A stretch of DNA of 64,000 bases from Streptococcus infantis ATCC 700779 (GCF_000187465.1 NZ_GL732439.1:1543938-1607937); one strand, 5' to 3'. Numbered from the stretch's first letter, positions 33,519 to 41,373 are shown. Notes: a model not told the origin generated them from the sequence alone. Made by a program: numbers and translations.

Positions 33519-34217
33519 TTAAACTTTCACTCCATCATCAGTTTGCTCTTTTCTATCCAAGCCTAGGGCAAATTTACGGATAAGAAGAAACTGGCCGTTT
33601 TCCTGCTTTGCGAAAGTGAGTACGACTGTCTTGGTGTTTGAACCGAGGGATAGATAGGTGATTTTCTTAATGTCGTAGTCACCTGAGGTTGACTCAATTT
33701 CAGAATCTGGTAGTCCATGCTTGCTGATGATATCTTTGTAGTTGGAGCCGCCTTTTCCTCTGTTTGCAGTGTCTCCCTCTATCAAAGCATCAAACTGTTC
33801 CTGGGTCCAAGAGAAGGTATCAGTATCTTCGATATCCTCTTCATCATGATCTTCGTCTGGTCTATAATCTGGTAAGTTTCCAAATTCCTCATCTTCTGTT
33901 AAAGAGGTCAGACTTCTGTAGGGGTGTCGAAAGTTTTTAGCCAAGTCAGTAAAGACACCAGAAGGTAATACTTGCGTCATTAAGACAAGAAAAATGGATA
34001 GAATACCTAGGCTTGTTCCGATAATAGCCAATATTTTACGATTTTTGAGATTAAGGCCGATACCAAAAACTCCTAGGGCGATAGCAATAATGGCAAAGAA
34101 AAAGGCTAAAATGCTAATGATTGGTAGCCAGGAACCAAGAAGGGCCAGGGTTCCAAAGATGATGGCAAAGATTCCTAAAATTTTCTCTTCTTTATGTTTC
34201 ATTTGTGAGTTTCTCAT
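33519..34217 (-). CDS. DUF4190-like membrane protein with C-terminal soluble domain
   Basis: A 232-residue protein. Residues ~12-85 contain three hydrophobic segments rich in Gly/Ala/Ile (ILGIFAIIFGTLALLGSWLP), a DUF4190-like membrane module. An acidic linker (~110-135, DEDHDEEDIEDTD) leads to an ~85-residue soluble domain resembling DUF3862-type small lipoprotein folds (TWTQEQFD-like start, then SKHGLPDSE). ATG 34202 (MKHKEEK) is an alternative start; neither has a strong ribosome site. Role unknown; an envelope-stress sensor or adaptor is only a guess. Confidence 0.7.
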   Translation of the reverse strand: MRNSQMKHKEEKILGIFAIIFGTLALLGSWLPIISILAFFFAIIAIALGVFGIGLNLKNRKILAIIGTSLGILSIFLVLMTQVLPSGVFTDLAKNFRHPYRSLTSLTEDEEFGNLPDYRPDEDHDEEDIEDTDTFSWTQEQFDALIEGDTANRGKGGSNYKDIISKHGLPDSEIESTSGDYDIKKITYLSLGSNTKTVVLTFAKQENGQFLLIRKFALGLDRKEQTDDGVKV

Positions 34218-34300
34218 TTCTAATCAGGAAGTGTTCTTATAGGTGTGAGATAGTGTTTATTATAGATAAAATAAGAGCTGATGTCAATTTCTACTTAGAT

Positions 34301-34336
34301 AGTTCTCATTGAAACTTAAATGTTCTTATGAGAACT
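34301..34336. promoter_or_regulatory. Inverted repeat upstream of the ABC exporter remnant
   Basis: AGTTCTCAT (34301-34309) and ATGAGAACT (34328-34336) form a perfect 9-bp inverted repeat with a further half-site-like TTCTTAT near 34237. It could be an operator (a MarR-type gene often sits with such exporters) or, with the following ATTTTT, a terminator. Confidence 0.45.
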
Positions 34337-34360
34337 ATTTTTACTTAGAAGGGAGAAAGA

Positions 34361-34712
34361 ATGGATAAACCGATGTTGGTCTTTAAACGTTTTTCAATCC
34401 CCAGTCTATTGACTCGGACGACTAATGATATCACGCAGGTTCAGATGCTCTTTACCATGGGACTCCAAGTGGTCACTCGTGGTCCTATCATGGCTATTTG
34501 GGCCATTGGGAAAATCCTTGGCAAGTTAGAATACTGGATTTGGGCAGTAGTGGTGGCAGTCATTGTCAATGATCCGCAATGCTGACTTGATTCTGGTTAT
34601 GAAAGAAGGAAATATCATCGAGCAAGGCAATCATGATGAGCTAATGGCTCAGGGTGGTTTCTATGCAGACCTCTACAATAGTCAATTTACAGAAGACCAA
34701 TCAGAAGAATAA
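34361..34712 (+). pseudogene. Remnant of a multidrug ABC exporter (two large deletions, frameshift)
   Basis: Two pieces of one half-transporter. 34361-34585 encodes part of the membrane domain (FSIPSLLTRTTNDITQVQM, typical of LmrA/BmrA-like exporters). In another frame, ~34563-34712 encodes the extreme C-terminus of the nucleotide-binding domain (SMIRNADLILVMKEGNIIE, then HDELMAQGGFYADLYNSQF). Walker A, signature and Walker B are missing. A functional gene would need about 1.7 kb, so well over 1 kb is lost. The 5' end is also truncated. A terminator follows. Confidence 0.85.
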
Positions 34713-34717
34713 ATCTC

Positions 34718-34742
34718 AGAAGGCTTGACGGCCTTCTTTTTC
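34718..34742 (+). terminator. Terminator after the ABC exporter remnant
   Basis: AGAAGGC (34718-34724) with GCCTTCT (34731-34737), then TTTT. Confidence 0.7.
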
Positions 34743-34812
34743 TGCACTATACTAGAGTAGGAGATGCTAGCGGACTCGCTCTGTCAGGCTTCTTGTGTAA
34801 AATCTAGAAACA

Positions 34813-35328
34813 ATGAGAAAACAGATGAAAAACTATCAAGAGTGGTACGAGAAGAGGAAATCAAGTCTTCTTCGACACCCACAATTATTGCAATTGATGC
34901 GAGTCTTTAATCGCATGATGACAGTTCTGATGCCCTTGGCTTACTTGACACTGTTGGGAACAAACTTTATAAGCAAGGGCTTGGGGCAAGACCTTGCTGC
35001 TTATATCTTAGTGCCAGCTTTTGGCTTTGTCTTATTGACGCTAGTTCGTAAGTGGATCAATCAACCACGTCCTTATGAAACTTGGGAAATTGTCCCGCTA
35101 CTAGACAAGGACAGCTCTGGGAACTCAATGCCCAGCCGTCATGTTTTTTCAGCAACCATCATTTCCATGGCTTGCATGCATGCAAATCTTCCTGTGGGGT
35201 TGGTTTTGTTGGTCTTATCAGCTCTTTTAGGTCTTGTACGGGTCTTGGGGGGAGTACATTATCCCAAGGATGTTTTAGTTGGCTACGCCTGTGGTCTCCT
35301 CTTGGGAATTCTCTTCTTTATTTTGTAA
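34813..35328 (+). CDS. PAP2 family lipid phosphatase
   Basis: A 171-residue membrane phosphatase with about five helices. The three PAP2 motifs are present: RKWINQPRP (KxxxxxxRP-like), MPSRH (PSGH-like) and RVLGGVHYPKD (SRxxxxxHxxxD-like, with Arg, His and Asp kept). Likely substrates are undecaprenyl pyrophosphate or phosphatidic acid derivatives on the outer leaflet. ATG 34825 (MKNYQEW) is an alternative start; neither has a good ribosome site. Confidence 0.85.
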   Translation: MRKQMKNYQEWYEKRKSSLLRHPQLLQLMRVFNRMMTVLMPLAYLTLLGTNFISKGLGQDLAAYILVPAFGFVLLTLVRKWINQPRPYETWEIVPLLDKDSSGNSMPSRHVFSATIISMACMHANLPVGLVLLVLSALLGLVRVLGGVHYPKDVLVGYACGLLLGILFFIL

Positions 35329-35333
35329 GAAGC

Positions 35334-35395
35334 AAAGCAAGTGGGCTTGGCCTCGTAACCACTTACGGGTCAAAAGTGACCACTTGCTTTTTTGC
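35334..35395 (+). terminator. Terminator after the PAP2 gene
   Basis: AAAGCAAGTGG (35334-35344) pairs with CCACTTGCTTT (35380-35390), followed by TTT; the loop is long (35 bases) with an inner ACCACTT/AAGTG-like pairing. Confidence 0.65.
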
Positions 35396-35417
35396 CCTTG
35401 TAAAGTCTTCTGGCCTT

Positions 35418-35426
35418 TGGTATAGT
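35418..35426 (+). promoter_or_regulatory. Extended -10 promoter of the LytTR operon
   Basis: TGGTATAGT, 20 bp before the chosen start; its position supports ATG 35447 over 35429. Confidence 0.55.
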
Positions 35427-35446
35427 AGATGCAGAAAGGAGATAGG

Positions 35447-35893
35447 ATGAAGTTACGAATCGAGATTGATAGTGAATTAACTGAGACAGAGATTGTCATC
35501 AAGGCTGCAGCCCTGACAGATGAAATAGCTGACTTGCAACGACTCTTGCAAGAAACCAAGGCTCCTAGGTTGATTTTTTATAAGGGGACGGGTGAGTACT
35601 ACTTAGACTTGGCAGAAATCCTCTTCTTTGAGACAGAAGGTAGCAAGATTTACGCCCACACCCAGAAAGAAGCCTACGAGGTGAGACTCAAGCTTTATGA
35701 GTTAGAGTCCATCCTGCCCCGCTATTTCAGTCGGGTATCCAAATCGACTATAGCCAATCTTCGGCAGGTCTACTCGGTGGACAAGTCCTTCTCAGGGACA
35801 GGAACTATTTCCTTTTATCAGACCCACAAGGAGGTACACGTGTCACGGCACTATCAATCCCTCCTAAAAGAAAATCTAAGAAACATGAGGTAA
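35447..35893 (+). CDS. LytTR DNA-binding domain regulator (LRS type)
   Basis: A 148-residue stand-alone LytTR protein. A short N-terminal part (MKLRIEIDSELTETEIVIKA, residues 1-20) precedes the LytTR domain (~45-148) with YLDLAEILFFETEGSKIYAHT, PRYFSRVSKSTIANL and a late VSRHY. No receiver domain. Start at 35447 follows AAAGGAGATAGG. The next gene, five bases on, is a membrane protein. This regulator-plus-membrane-partner layout is the LytTR regulatory system, in which the membrane protein restrains the regulator (HdrRM and BrsRM of S. mutans). Targets unknown. Confidence 0.85.
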   Translation: MKLRIEIDSELTETEIVIKAAALTDEIADLQRLLQETKAPRLIFYKGTGEYYLDLAEILFFETEGSKIYAHTQKEAYEVRLKLYELESILPRYFSRVSKSTIANLRQVYSVDKSFSGTGTISFYQTHKEVHVSRHYQSLLKENLRNMR

Positions 35894-35897
35894 GAAC

Positions 35898-36572
35898 ATG
35901 AAAAAGAAAGCATTTGGTATTGTGTTGCTAGTATTGGCAGCTTTAGTATTGTTACAGGGGAATTTTGGAATCCCTTCACTTGAAGGGGAAATTTGGCCCT
36001 TGATCGGTATTGGATTTTTTGCCTATCAATCAGTTGAGGCAATCCTTCGTCGTCATTTCACTTCAGCCTCCGTTACAGCCCTAGTGGCCCTCATGATTGC
36101 TAATCATTTTTATGACATTTTACCGATTCCCAATCAATCATTGTTCTGGGCGAGTGTTCTCATCGTGCTTGGAGTAAGTATGCTGACTCATACTAACAGA
36201 ACTTGGAATGGAAAAAAATGGTGGTATGACGGTGAAAAGACCATTCTGACAGACAAGGAAGTCGCTTTTGGGGCGGGTACATTTTACAAGCAAGACCAAG
36301 AATTGGTAGAAGACGAGTTTGAAGTCGGATTTGGGAATGCCAAAATCTATTATGACAATGCAGAGATGTTAGGAGATAGCGCAACCTTGAAGATAGAAGT
36401 CGGATTTGGGAATGCAGTTATCTATGTGCCCCAACACTGGAGAGTGGATCTGAAGGTGGAAACTTTTTGTGGTGCGGCCAAGGCAGATGCTCCTGTAGCC
36501 CCAACCAGCAAAACCTTGATTATCCGTGGAGACGTAGCTTTCGGGAAACTTGGTGTCGTCTACGTCAAATAA
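35898..36572 (+). CDS. LiaF-like membrane protein, probable partner of the LytTR regulator
   Basis: A 224-residue protein with three to four N-terminal membrane segments (residues ~5-22, 32-50, 58-75, 85-103) and a C-terminal cytosolic LiaF-type beta domain (~125-224). Two near-identical EVGFGNA repeats and GDVAFGKLGVVYVK show the beta-helix pattern. LiaF inhibits LiaRS in Bacilli; in LytTR systems the partner membrane protein is the inhibitor, so this protein probably holds the regulator inactive. Start follows AGGTAAGAAC, five bases after the regulator stop. Confidence 0.82.
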   Translation: MKKKAFGIVLLVLAALVLLQGNFGIPSLEGEIWPLIGIGFFAYQSVEAILRRHFTSASVTALVALMIANHFYDILPIPNQSLFWASVLIVLGVSMLTHTNRTWNGKKWWYDGEKTILTDKEVAFGAGTFYKQDQELVEDEFEVGFGNAKIYYDNAEMLGDSATLKIEVGFGNAVIYVPQHWRVDLKVETFCGAAKADAPVAPTSKTLIIRGDVAFGKLGVVYVK

Positions 36573-36591
36573 AAAAAGTCTTCCAATTCCC

Positions 36592-36620
36592 TTGCCAAAA
36601 ATAAGAAAGTGTGATAACAT
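36592..36620 (+). promoter_or_regulatory. SigA promoter of rpmB
   Basis: TTGCCA (36592-36597), 17-bp spacer, TAACAT (36615-36620). A ~55-nt leader follows. Confidence 0.55.
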
Positions 36621-36678
36621 AGTACGGTATGTGGTGCTAGCACATCCGCTATATTAGATCTAATAGGAGGAAAACACA

Positions 36679-36867
36679 ATGGCTAAAGTATGTTACTTTA
36701 CAGGTCGTAAGACTGTATCAGGAAACAACCGTTCACACGCGATGAACCAAACTAAACGTTCCGTAAAACCAAACCTTCAAAAAGTTACTGTTCTTATCGA
36801 TGGTAAACCTAAAAAAGTTTGGGCTTCAGCTCGTGCTTTGAAATCAGGAAAAGTAGAACGCGTTTAA
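36679..36867 (+). CDS. rpmB: 50S ribosomal protein L28
   Basis: A 62-residue, very basic ribosomal protein, [20 protein letters not shown] onward, with the family pattern [22 protein letters not shown]. It has one Cys (Cys5), so this is the form without the full zinc ribbon. Start follows TAGGAGGAAAA. Own promoter and terminator. Confidence 0.97.
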   Translation: MAKVCYFTGRKTVSGNNRSHAMNQTKRSVKPNLQKVTVLIDGKPKKVWASARALKSGKVERV

Positions 36868-36875
36868 TAAACATG

Positions 36876-36899
36876 AAAAGACCTACAGGGTCTTTTTCT
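36876..36899 (+). terminator. Terminator after rpmB
   Basis: AAAAGACC (36876-36883) with GGTCTTTT (36889-36896), then T run. Confidence 0.8.
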
Positions 36900-36982
36900 T
36901 TTGCTCGACAGCTGAAATCATTTGAAAAATCAAGCAAATATCCGATGATACATCATTCTGCTTTTACAGTTGGGCTGAAATA

Positions 36983-36991
36983 TGATAAAAT
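36983..36991 (+). promoter_or_regulatory. Extended -10 promoter of the Asp23-fakA operon
   Basis: TGATAAAAT, 28 bp before the Asp23 start at 37020; supports the internal ATG as start. Confidence 0.5.
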
Positions 36992-37019
36992 AGAGTATCA
37001 ACTATTTGAGGTAAAAAAA

Positions 37020-37385
37020 ATGACTGTAAAAATTAATACAAAAGATGGTCAAGTCGAACTGACAGATGATGTGATCGCTACTGTCGTAGGTGGTGCAGCA
37101 ACTGAAATTTTTGGTGTAGTCGGTATGGCTAGTAAAAATGCCCTCAAAGATAATTTCCAAGCCCTTCTTGGTAAGGAAAATTATTCAAAAGGTGTAGTCG
37201 TTAAAGCAGCTGAAGACGGTAGTATTGCAGTTGATGTATATACTGTATTGAGCTACGGTACAAAAATCAGTGAAGTTTCAAAAAACATCCAAGAACGTGT
37301 TCGCTTTAGCCTAGAGAACCAACTTGGAATCACTGCTCAAACTGTGAATGTCTACATTCAAAATATCAAAGTTGTAGGAGAATAA
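37020..37385 (+). CDS. Asp23/Gls24 family envelope stress protein
   Basis: A 121-residue Asp23/Gls24 protein (MTVKINTKDGQVELTDDVI, later VVGGAATEIFGVVGMASKN and VNVYIQNIKVVGE). The longer ORF beginning at 36819 runs through rpmB and its terminator, so ATG 37020 is the start, with GAGGTAAAAAAA upstream. Family members sit at the membrane periphery and respond to envelope stress. It forms the widespread YloU-YloV pair with the DhaL/FakA gene two bases after its stop. Confidence 0.93.
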   Translation: MTVKINTKDGQVELTDDVIATVVGGAATEIFGVVGMASKNALKDNFQALLGKENYSKGVVVKAAEDGSIAVDVYTVLSYGTKISEVSKNIQERVRFSLENQLGITAQTVNVYIQNIKVVGE

Positions 37386-37387
37386 TC

Positions 37388-39052
37388 GTGTCAAATATTA
37401 CTACAAGCTTATTTCAAGAAATGGTACAGGCTGCTTCAACTCGTTTGAACAAGCAAGCCGAATATGTCAATTCATTGAACGTCTTCCCAGTTCCAGACGG
37501 AGATACAGGAACAAACATGGGAATGACAATCGAAAATGGTGCTAAAGAAGTAGCAGACAAACCAGCTTCAACTGTTGGTGAGGCTGCAAGTATCTTGGCT
37601 AAAGGTCTTTTGATGGGTGCGCGTGGGAACTCAGGAGTTATCACTTCTCAGCTTTTCCGCGGATTTTCACAAGCCATCAAGACAAAAGAAGAGCTAACAG
37701 GAAAAGACCTAGCTCTTGCTTTTCAATCAGGTGTTGAGGTTGCCTACAAGGCTGTTATGAAGCCTGTTGAAGGAACAATCTTGACTGTATCACGTGGAGC
37801 TGCTATCGGTGCTAAGAAAAAAGCAGAACAGACAGATGACGCAGTTGAAGTGATGCGTGCAGCCTTGGAAGGAGCTAAAGCAGCCCTTGCTAAAACTCCA
37901 GAAATGCTTCCAGTATTGAAGGAAGTTGGAGTTGTGGACTCAGGTGGTCAAGGTTTGGTCTTCATCTATGAAGGATTCCTTTCAGCTCTTACTGGTGAAT
38001 ACAGTGCATCTGAAGACTTTGTTGCTACTCCAGCCAATATGGGTGAGATGATCAATGCAGAACACCACAAATCTGTAGCCGGACATGTAGCAACTGAAGA
38101 CATTACCTTTGGTTACTGTACTGAAATCATGGTTGCCCTCAAGCAAGGTCCAACTTATGCTAAAGAGTTTGACTACGAAGAATTCCGTAACTACTTGAAC
38201 GAACTTGGGGATTCTCTACTTGTTGTCAATGATGACGAAATCGTTAAAGTTCACGTCCATACAGAAGATCCAGGACTTGTTATGCAAGAAGGTCTCAAGT
38301 ATGGTAGCTTGGTCAAGGTTAAAGTTGATAACATGCGTAACCAACACGAAGCGCAAGTAGAAAAAGAAGCTCAAGTCAGCAAGCCAGCTGAAGAAAAAGA
38401 ATATGCTCTTATCGCGGTAGTAGCTGGACAAGGATTGGCAGACATCTTCCGTGCTCAAGGTGTGGACTATGTCATCGAGGGCGGACAAACCATGAACCCT
38501 TCGACAGAAGACTTTGTCAAGGCTGTTGAGAAAGTTAATGCCCGTAACATCATCTTCTTGCCAAACAACAAAAATATCTTCATGGCAGCTCAATCTGCAG
38601 CTGAAGTATTGGAACAACCAGCTGTTGTGGTAGAAGCTCGTACAATTCCTCAAGGATTGACTAGTCTTCTTGCCTTTGACCCAAGCAAATCAATCGAAGA
38701 AAACAAAGAACGCATGACTGCAGCCCTTGGCGATGTCATCAGTGGTAGTGTAACAACAGCCGTTCGTGATACAACTATCGATGGTTTGGAAATCCATGGA
38801 AATGACAATCTTGGTATGGTTGATGGTAAAATCCTCGTATCAAACCCTGATATGCACCAAACATTGACTGAAACATTGAAACATATGTTGGACGAAGACA
38901 GTGAAATCGTAACTTTCTATGTCGGAGAAGACGGAAGTGAAGAATTGGCTAACCAAATTGCTCAAGAAATCGCAGAAGAATTCGAAGATGTCGAAGTAGA
39001 AATCCACCAAGGTCAACAACCGGTTTACCCATATCTTTTCAGTGTGGAATAA
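37388..39052 (+). CDS. fakA: FakA/YloV-type DhaL-domain kinase
   Basis: A 554-residue protein. The N-terminal DhaL (Dak2) ATP-binding domain spans ~1-200, with NVFPVPDGDTGTNMG, GARGNSGVITSQLFRGF and VVDSGGQGLV. The middle part (~230-340) includes EIMVALK and VHVHTEDPG, and a C-terminal domain (~345-554) is DegV-related. FakA phosphorylates fatty acids held by FakB (DegV) proteins for phospholipid synthesis in Gram-positives. No fakB is adjacent. The GTG before the first ATG is not used; ATG 37388 follows TAGGAGAATAATC. Confidence 0.92.
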   Translation: MSNITTSLFQEMVQAASTRLNKQAEYVNSLNVFPVPDGDTGTNMGMTIENGAKEVADKPASTVGEAASILAKGLLMGARGNSGVITSQLFRGFSQAIKTKEELTGKDLALAFQSGVEVAYKAVMKPVEGTILTVSRGAAIGAKKKAEQTDDAVEVMRAALEGAKAALAKTPEMLPVLKEVGVVDSGGQGLVFIYEGFLSALTGEYSASEDFVATPANMGEMINAEHHKSVAGHVATEDITFGYCTEIMVALKQGPTYAKEFDYEEFRNYLNELGDSLLVVNDDEIVKVHVHTEDPGLVMQEGLKYGSLVKVKVDNMRNQHEAQVEKEAQVSKPAEEKEYALIAVVAGQGLADIFRAQGVDYVIEGGQTMNPSTEDFVKAVEKVNARNIIFLPNNKNIFMAAQSAAEVLEQPAVVVEARTIPQGLTSLLAFDPSKSIEENKERMTAALGDVISGSVTTAVRDTTIDGLEIHGNDNLGMVDGKILVSNPDMHQTLTETLKHMLDEDSEIVTFYVGEDGSEELANQIAQEIAEEFEDVEVEIHQGQQPVYPYLFSVE

Positions 39053-39070
39053 AGATTAAATAATAGAAAA

Positions 39071-39100
39071 AAGAAAGTTGAGAAATCAACTTTCTTTTTT
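39071..39100 (+). terminator. Terminator after fakA
   Basis: AAGAAAGTTGA (39071-39081) with TCAACTTTCTT (39086-39096), loop GAAA, then TTTT. Confidence 0.85.
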
Positions 39101-39102
39101 TG

Positions 39103-39166
39103 TGACATTTGTCATATTTCCTCATGACAGAAGCTTCTAGTGACACAACCTTCAAAGAATTATAAT
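39103..39166 (+). promoter_or_regulatory. Promoter region with repeated TGACA half-sites, ABC/TCS operon
   Basis: A -10 TATAAT lies at 39161-39166. Upstream are the palindrome TGACATTTGTCA (39103-39114), ATGACA near 39123-39129, the palindrome AGAAGCTTCT (39130-39139) and TGACA at 39141-39145. Spaced TGACA half-sites could bind the NarL-type regulator encoded at the end of the operon (autoregulation), which is inference. Confidence 0.5.
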
Positions 39167-39192
39167 AGATGTATCAAATGGAGGAAGAAAAA

Positions 39193-39384
39193 ATGAAACA
39201 TAAAGTAATTGTCGCAATGAGTTTAGTAGCAGCAGGAGTCATGACTTATCTCATGTTTTCAGGATTGGATGAAGGCTTCTACCATTTTCCTTGGGAGCTA
39301 TTTGCAGGATTTGGCATGATGTCTTGGTTGATCCGAGAAGGTTTGAAATTGGTCTCAGATGTGAAAAAGGAGTTTGAAAAATGA
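39193..39384 (+). CDS. Small membrane protein, tandem copy 1
   Basis: A 63-residue protein with two hydrophobic segments (residues ~4-24 and ~32-50) around LDEGFYHFPWE and a charged C-tail (SDVKKEFEK). Start ATG 39193 follows GGAGG. It is 60/63 identical to the next gene (differences at residues 7, 39 and 42), and their frames overlap by ATGA. First gene of the ABC/TCS operon. Function unknown; small membrane proteins can act as accessory subunits or modulators of the kinase. Confidence 0.8.
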   Translation: MKHKVIVAMSLVAAGVMTYLMFSGLDEGFYHFPWELFAGFGMMSWLIREGLKLVSDVKKEFEK

Positions 39385-39572
39385 AACATAAAGTAATTAT
39401 CGCAATGAGTTTAGTAGCAGCAGGAGTCATGACTTATCTCATGTTCTCAGGATTGGATGAGGGTTTCTATCATTTTCCTTGGGAGTTGTTTGCAAGTTTT
39501 GGAATCATGTCTTGGTTGATCCGAGAAGGTTTGAAATTAGTCTCAGATGTGAAAAAGGAGTTTGAAAAATGA
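39381..39572 (+). CDS. Small membrane protein, tandem copy 2
   Basis: A 63-residue near-copy of the previous gene (Val7Ile, Gly39Ser, Met42Ile). The ribosome site AAGGAG lies inside the end of copy 1. The 188-bp repeat unit begins exactly at the ATG, so the duplication keeps both start and stop and the four-base overlaps. Such a recent direct duplication should be prone to loss by recombination. Function unknown. Confidence 0.8.
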   Translation: MKHKVIIAMSLVAAGVMTYLMFSGLDEGFYHFPWELFASFGIMSWLIREGLKLVSDVKKEFEK

Positions 39573-39763
39573 AAAAAGCGATTCTCTATCTTTTTATTGG
39601 ACTATCACTAGTGGTATGGTTGGTCGAAATGTTTACAGGTTGGTTTGATCAAGCCTTCCTTCATCAATTCATCCGTGGTGCCTGGGGATTAGGATTTATG
39701 ATTTTTATCGCCTTTCCGATGGGAAAGGAGTGGCTGAAAGGAGAATATCATGGACATGATTAA
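39569..39763 (+). CDS. Small membrane protein, third gene of the operon
   Basis: A 64-residue protein with two hydrophobic segments (~4-22, ~34-50) and topology like the duplicated pair (GWFDQAFLHQF between the helices resembles their DEGFYHFPWE segment). It may be a diverged third paralogue. It overlaps the copy before by ATGA and the ABC ATPase gene by 14 bp. Function unknown. Confidence 0.75.
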   Translation: MKKAILYLFIGLSLVVWLVEMFTGWFDQAFLHQFIRGAWGLGFMIFIAFPMGKEWLKGEYHGHD

Positions 39764-40634
39764 GGTAGAAAGCCTAAATAAAAACATCAAGGGCAAGGCT
39801 ATTTTGAAGGATATATCCTTTGAGGTAGCTGAAGGTGAATGCGTCGCCTTGATTGGTCCCAATGGTGCTGGGAAGACCACACTCTTGGACTGTTTGCTTG
39901 GAGATAAACTGGTCACCAGCGGTCAAGTATCCATCCAAGGCTTGCCAGTGACGAGTTCTCAGTTAGACTATATTAGAGGCTACCTCCCTCAAGAAAATGT
40001 CATCGTTCAGAAATTAAAGGTTAAAGAGTTGATTGCTTTCTTTCAAAGCATTTACCCAAATCCCTTGAACAACCAGGAGATCGATCAACTATTGCAGTTT
40101 GACAAGCAGCAAAAAGAACAATTGGCAGAAAAATTGTCAGGTGGGCAAAAGCGTCTCTTTTCATTTGTCTTGACATTGATTGGCAGACCAAAGCTAGTCT
40201 TTTTAGATGAGCCAACTGCGGCCATGGATACCTCTACCCGCCAACGTTTTTGGGAAATTGTCCAAGACTTAAAAGCGCAGGGAGTCACCATTCTCTATTC
40301 GTCTCATTATATTGAGGAAGTAGAGCATACAGCGGACCGGATTTTGGTCTTAAATAAGGGAGAGTTGATTCGCGATACAACACCTCTAGCCATGCGCAGT
40401 GAGGAGATTGAAAAGCACTTCATCCTACCTCTAGCTTACAAGGAAGTCGTCGAACAGTCTAACTTGGTTGAAAACTGGTCACAAAAACAAGATGCCCTGC
40501 AAGTAGTTACACGCGAAGCAGATGCTTTCTGGGAACTGTTAGTCCAAGCAGGCTGTAGGATACAAGAAATTGAAGTCAATAACCGTAGCTTGCTGGATAC
40601 AATCTTTGAAGAAACACAAAAGGGAGATGACTAA
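39750..40634 (+). CDS. ABC transporter ATP-binding protein
   Basis: A 294-residue ATPase subunit. Walker A GPNGAGKTT (~36-44), signature LSGGQKRLF (~129), Walker B LVFLDEPTA (~149) and a C-terminal extension of about 80 residues. It pairs with the permease encoded next. Start at 39750 (MDMIKVE) is chosen because AAAGGAG is correctly spaced; MIKVE two codons later is an alternative. The operon resembles the pneumococcal ABC-TCS11 locus. The substrate is unknown; antimicrobial peptide resistance is common for such ABC-2 systems. Confidence 0.9.
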   Translation: MDMIKVESLNKNIKGKAILKDISFEVAEGECVALIGPNGAGKTTLLDCLLGDKLVTSGQVSIQGLPVTSSQLDYIRGYLPQENVIVQKLKVKELIAFFQSIYPNPLNNQEIDQLLQFDKQQKEQLAEKLSGGQKRLFSFVLTLIGRPKLVFLDEPTAAMDTSTRQRFWEIVQDLKAQGVTILYSSHYIEEVEHTADRILVLNKGELIRDTTPLAMRSEEIEKHFILPLAYKEVVEQSNLVENWSQKQDALQVVTREADAFWELLVQAGCRIQEIEVNNRSLLDTIFEETQKGDD

Positions 40635-40635
40635 G

Positions 40636-41373
40636 ATGAAACGATGGATTGCACTAAACAAGATAGAATTTCTATTGACTAAACGACAATTAGTCTATTA
40701 TCTATTATCCGTAGGGATGCCGACGGCCTTCTATTTATTCTTTTCAGGCATGTACCAGGACACACCAGATGGGCCAGCAAATTTTATGCGCGACTACCTC
40801 ATCTCTATGACAGCTTTTTCTATGATGTCGACAGCTATGTTTTCATTACCAGCTGTCTTACATACCGATAAAATCAACAACTGGCAGAAAACATTACGCC
40901 ATACTCCAGTAAATATGGTAGAATATTATCTATCAAAGATAACAAGTATGATGGTTGATTATTTGGTCTCAATCCTGGTTGTTTTCTCAGTTGGGCACTT
41001 GGTCAGAGGTGTAGATATGCCTCTAGGAAACTGGATTGGGGCTGCGTTCTTACTGATTGCGGGAAGTATTGCCTTTGTAGCGCTTGGCTTGACCTTGACA
41101 CTCTTGCCTTCTAGTCAGCTGATGTCTGTCGTGGGCAATCTTCTCTATCTAGGCTTGGCTGTTTTAGGCGGACTCTGGATGCCCATCTCTTTATTTCCAG
41201 ACTGGATGCAAGCAATCGGAAAGTGCCTACCAACTTATCAGTTGATGGAGTTGCTCAAGACCTTCTTAAACGAGGGTGGCATCAATTTATCAGCCACAGT
41301 TTATCTACTTGTTTTTTCAACAGTTTTGTTTGGTTTGACCATTTACCTTCAAGGTCATAAGGAGAATGCTTAA
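40636..41373 (+). CDS. ABC-2 type transporter permease
   Basis: A 245-residue membrane protein with six helices (MKRWIALNKIEFLLTKRQLV start). The ABC-2 pattern appears in LLYLGLAVLGGLWMPISLFP, the loop before the last helices common to ABC-2 permeases, and LPTYQLMELLKTFL. Start at 40636, one base after the ATPase stop, with AGGGAG upstream; the longer ORF from 40570 is an overlap artefact. The stop codon (TAATG region, 41371-41373) touches the kinase start. Confidence 0.88.
   Translation: MKRWIALNKIEFLLTKRQLVYYLLSVGMPTAFYLFFSGMYQDTPDGPANFMRDYLISMTAFSMMSTAMFSLPAVLHTDKINNWQKTLRHTPVNMVEYYLSKITSMMVDYLVSILVVFSVGHLVRGVDMPLGNWIGAAFLLIAGSIAFVALGLTLTLLPSSQLMSVVGNLLYLGLAVLGGLWMPISLFPDWMQAIGKCLPTYQLMELLKTFLNEGGINLSATVYLLVFSTVLFGLTIYLQGHKENA

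Noticed and set aside
36819-37019. N-terminal extension of the Asp23/Gls24 protein
   Set aside because: It would cover the end of rpmB and its terminator; ATG 37020 with GAGGT upstream fits the family N-terminus.
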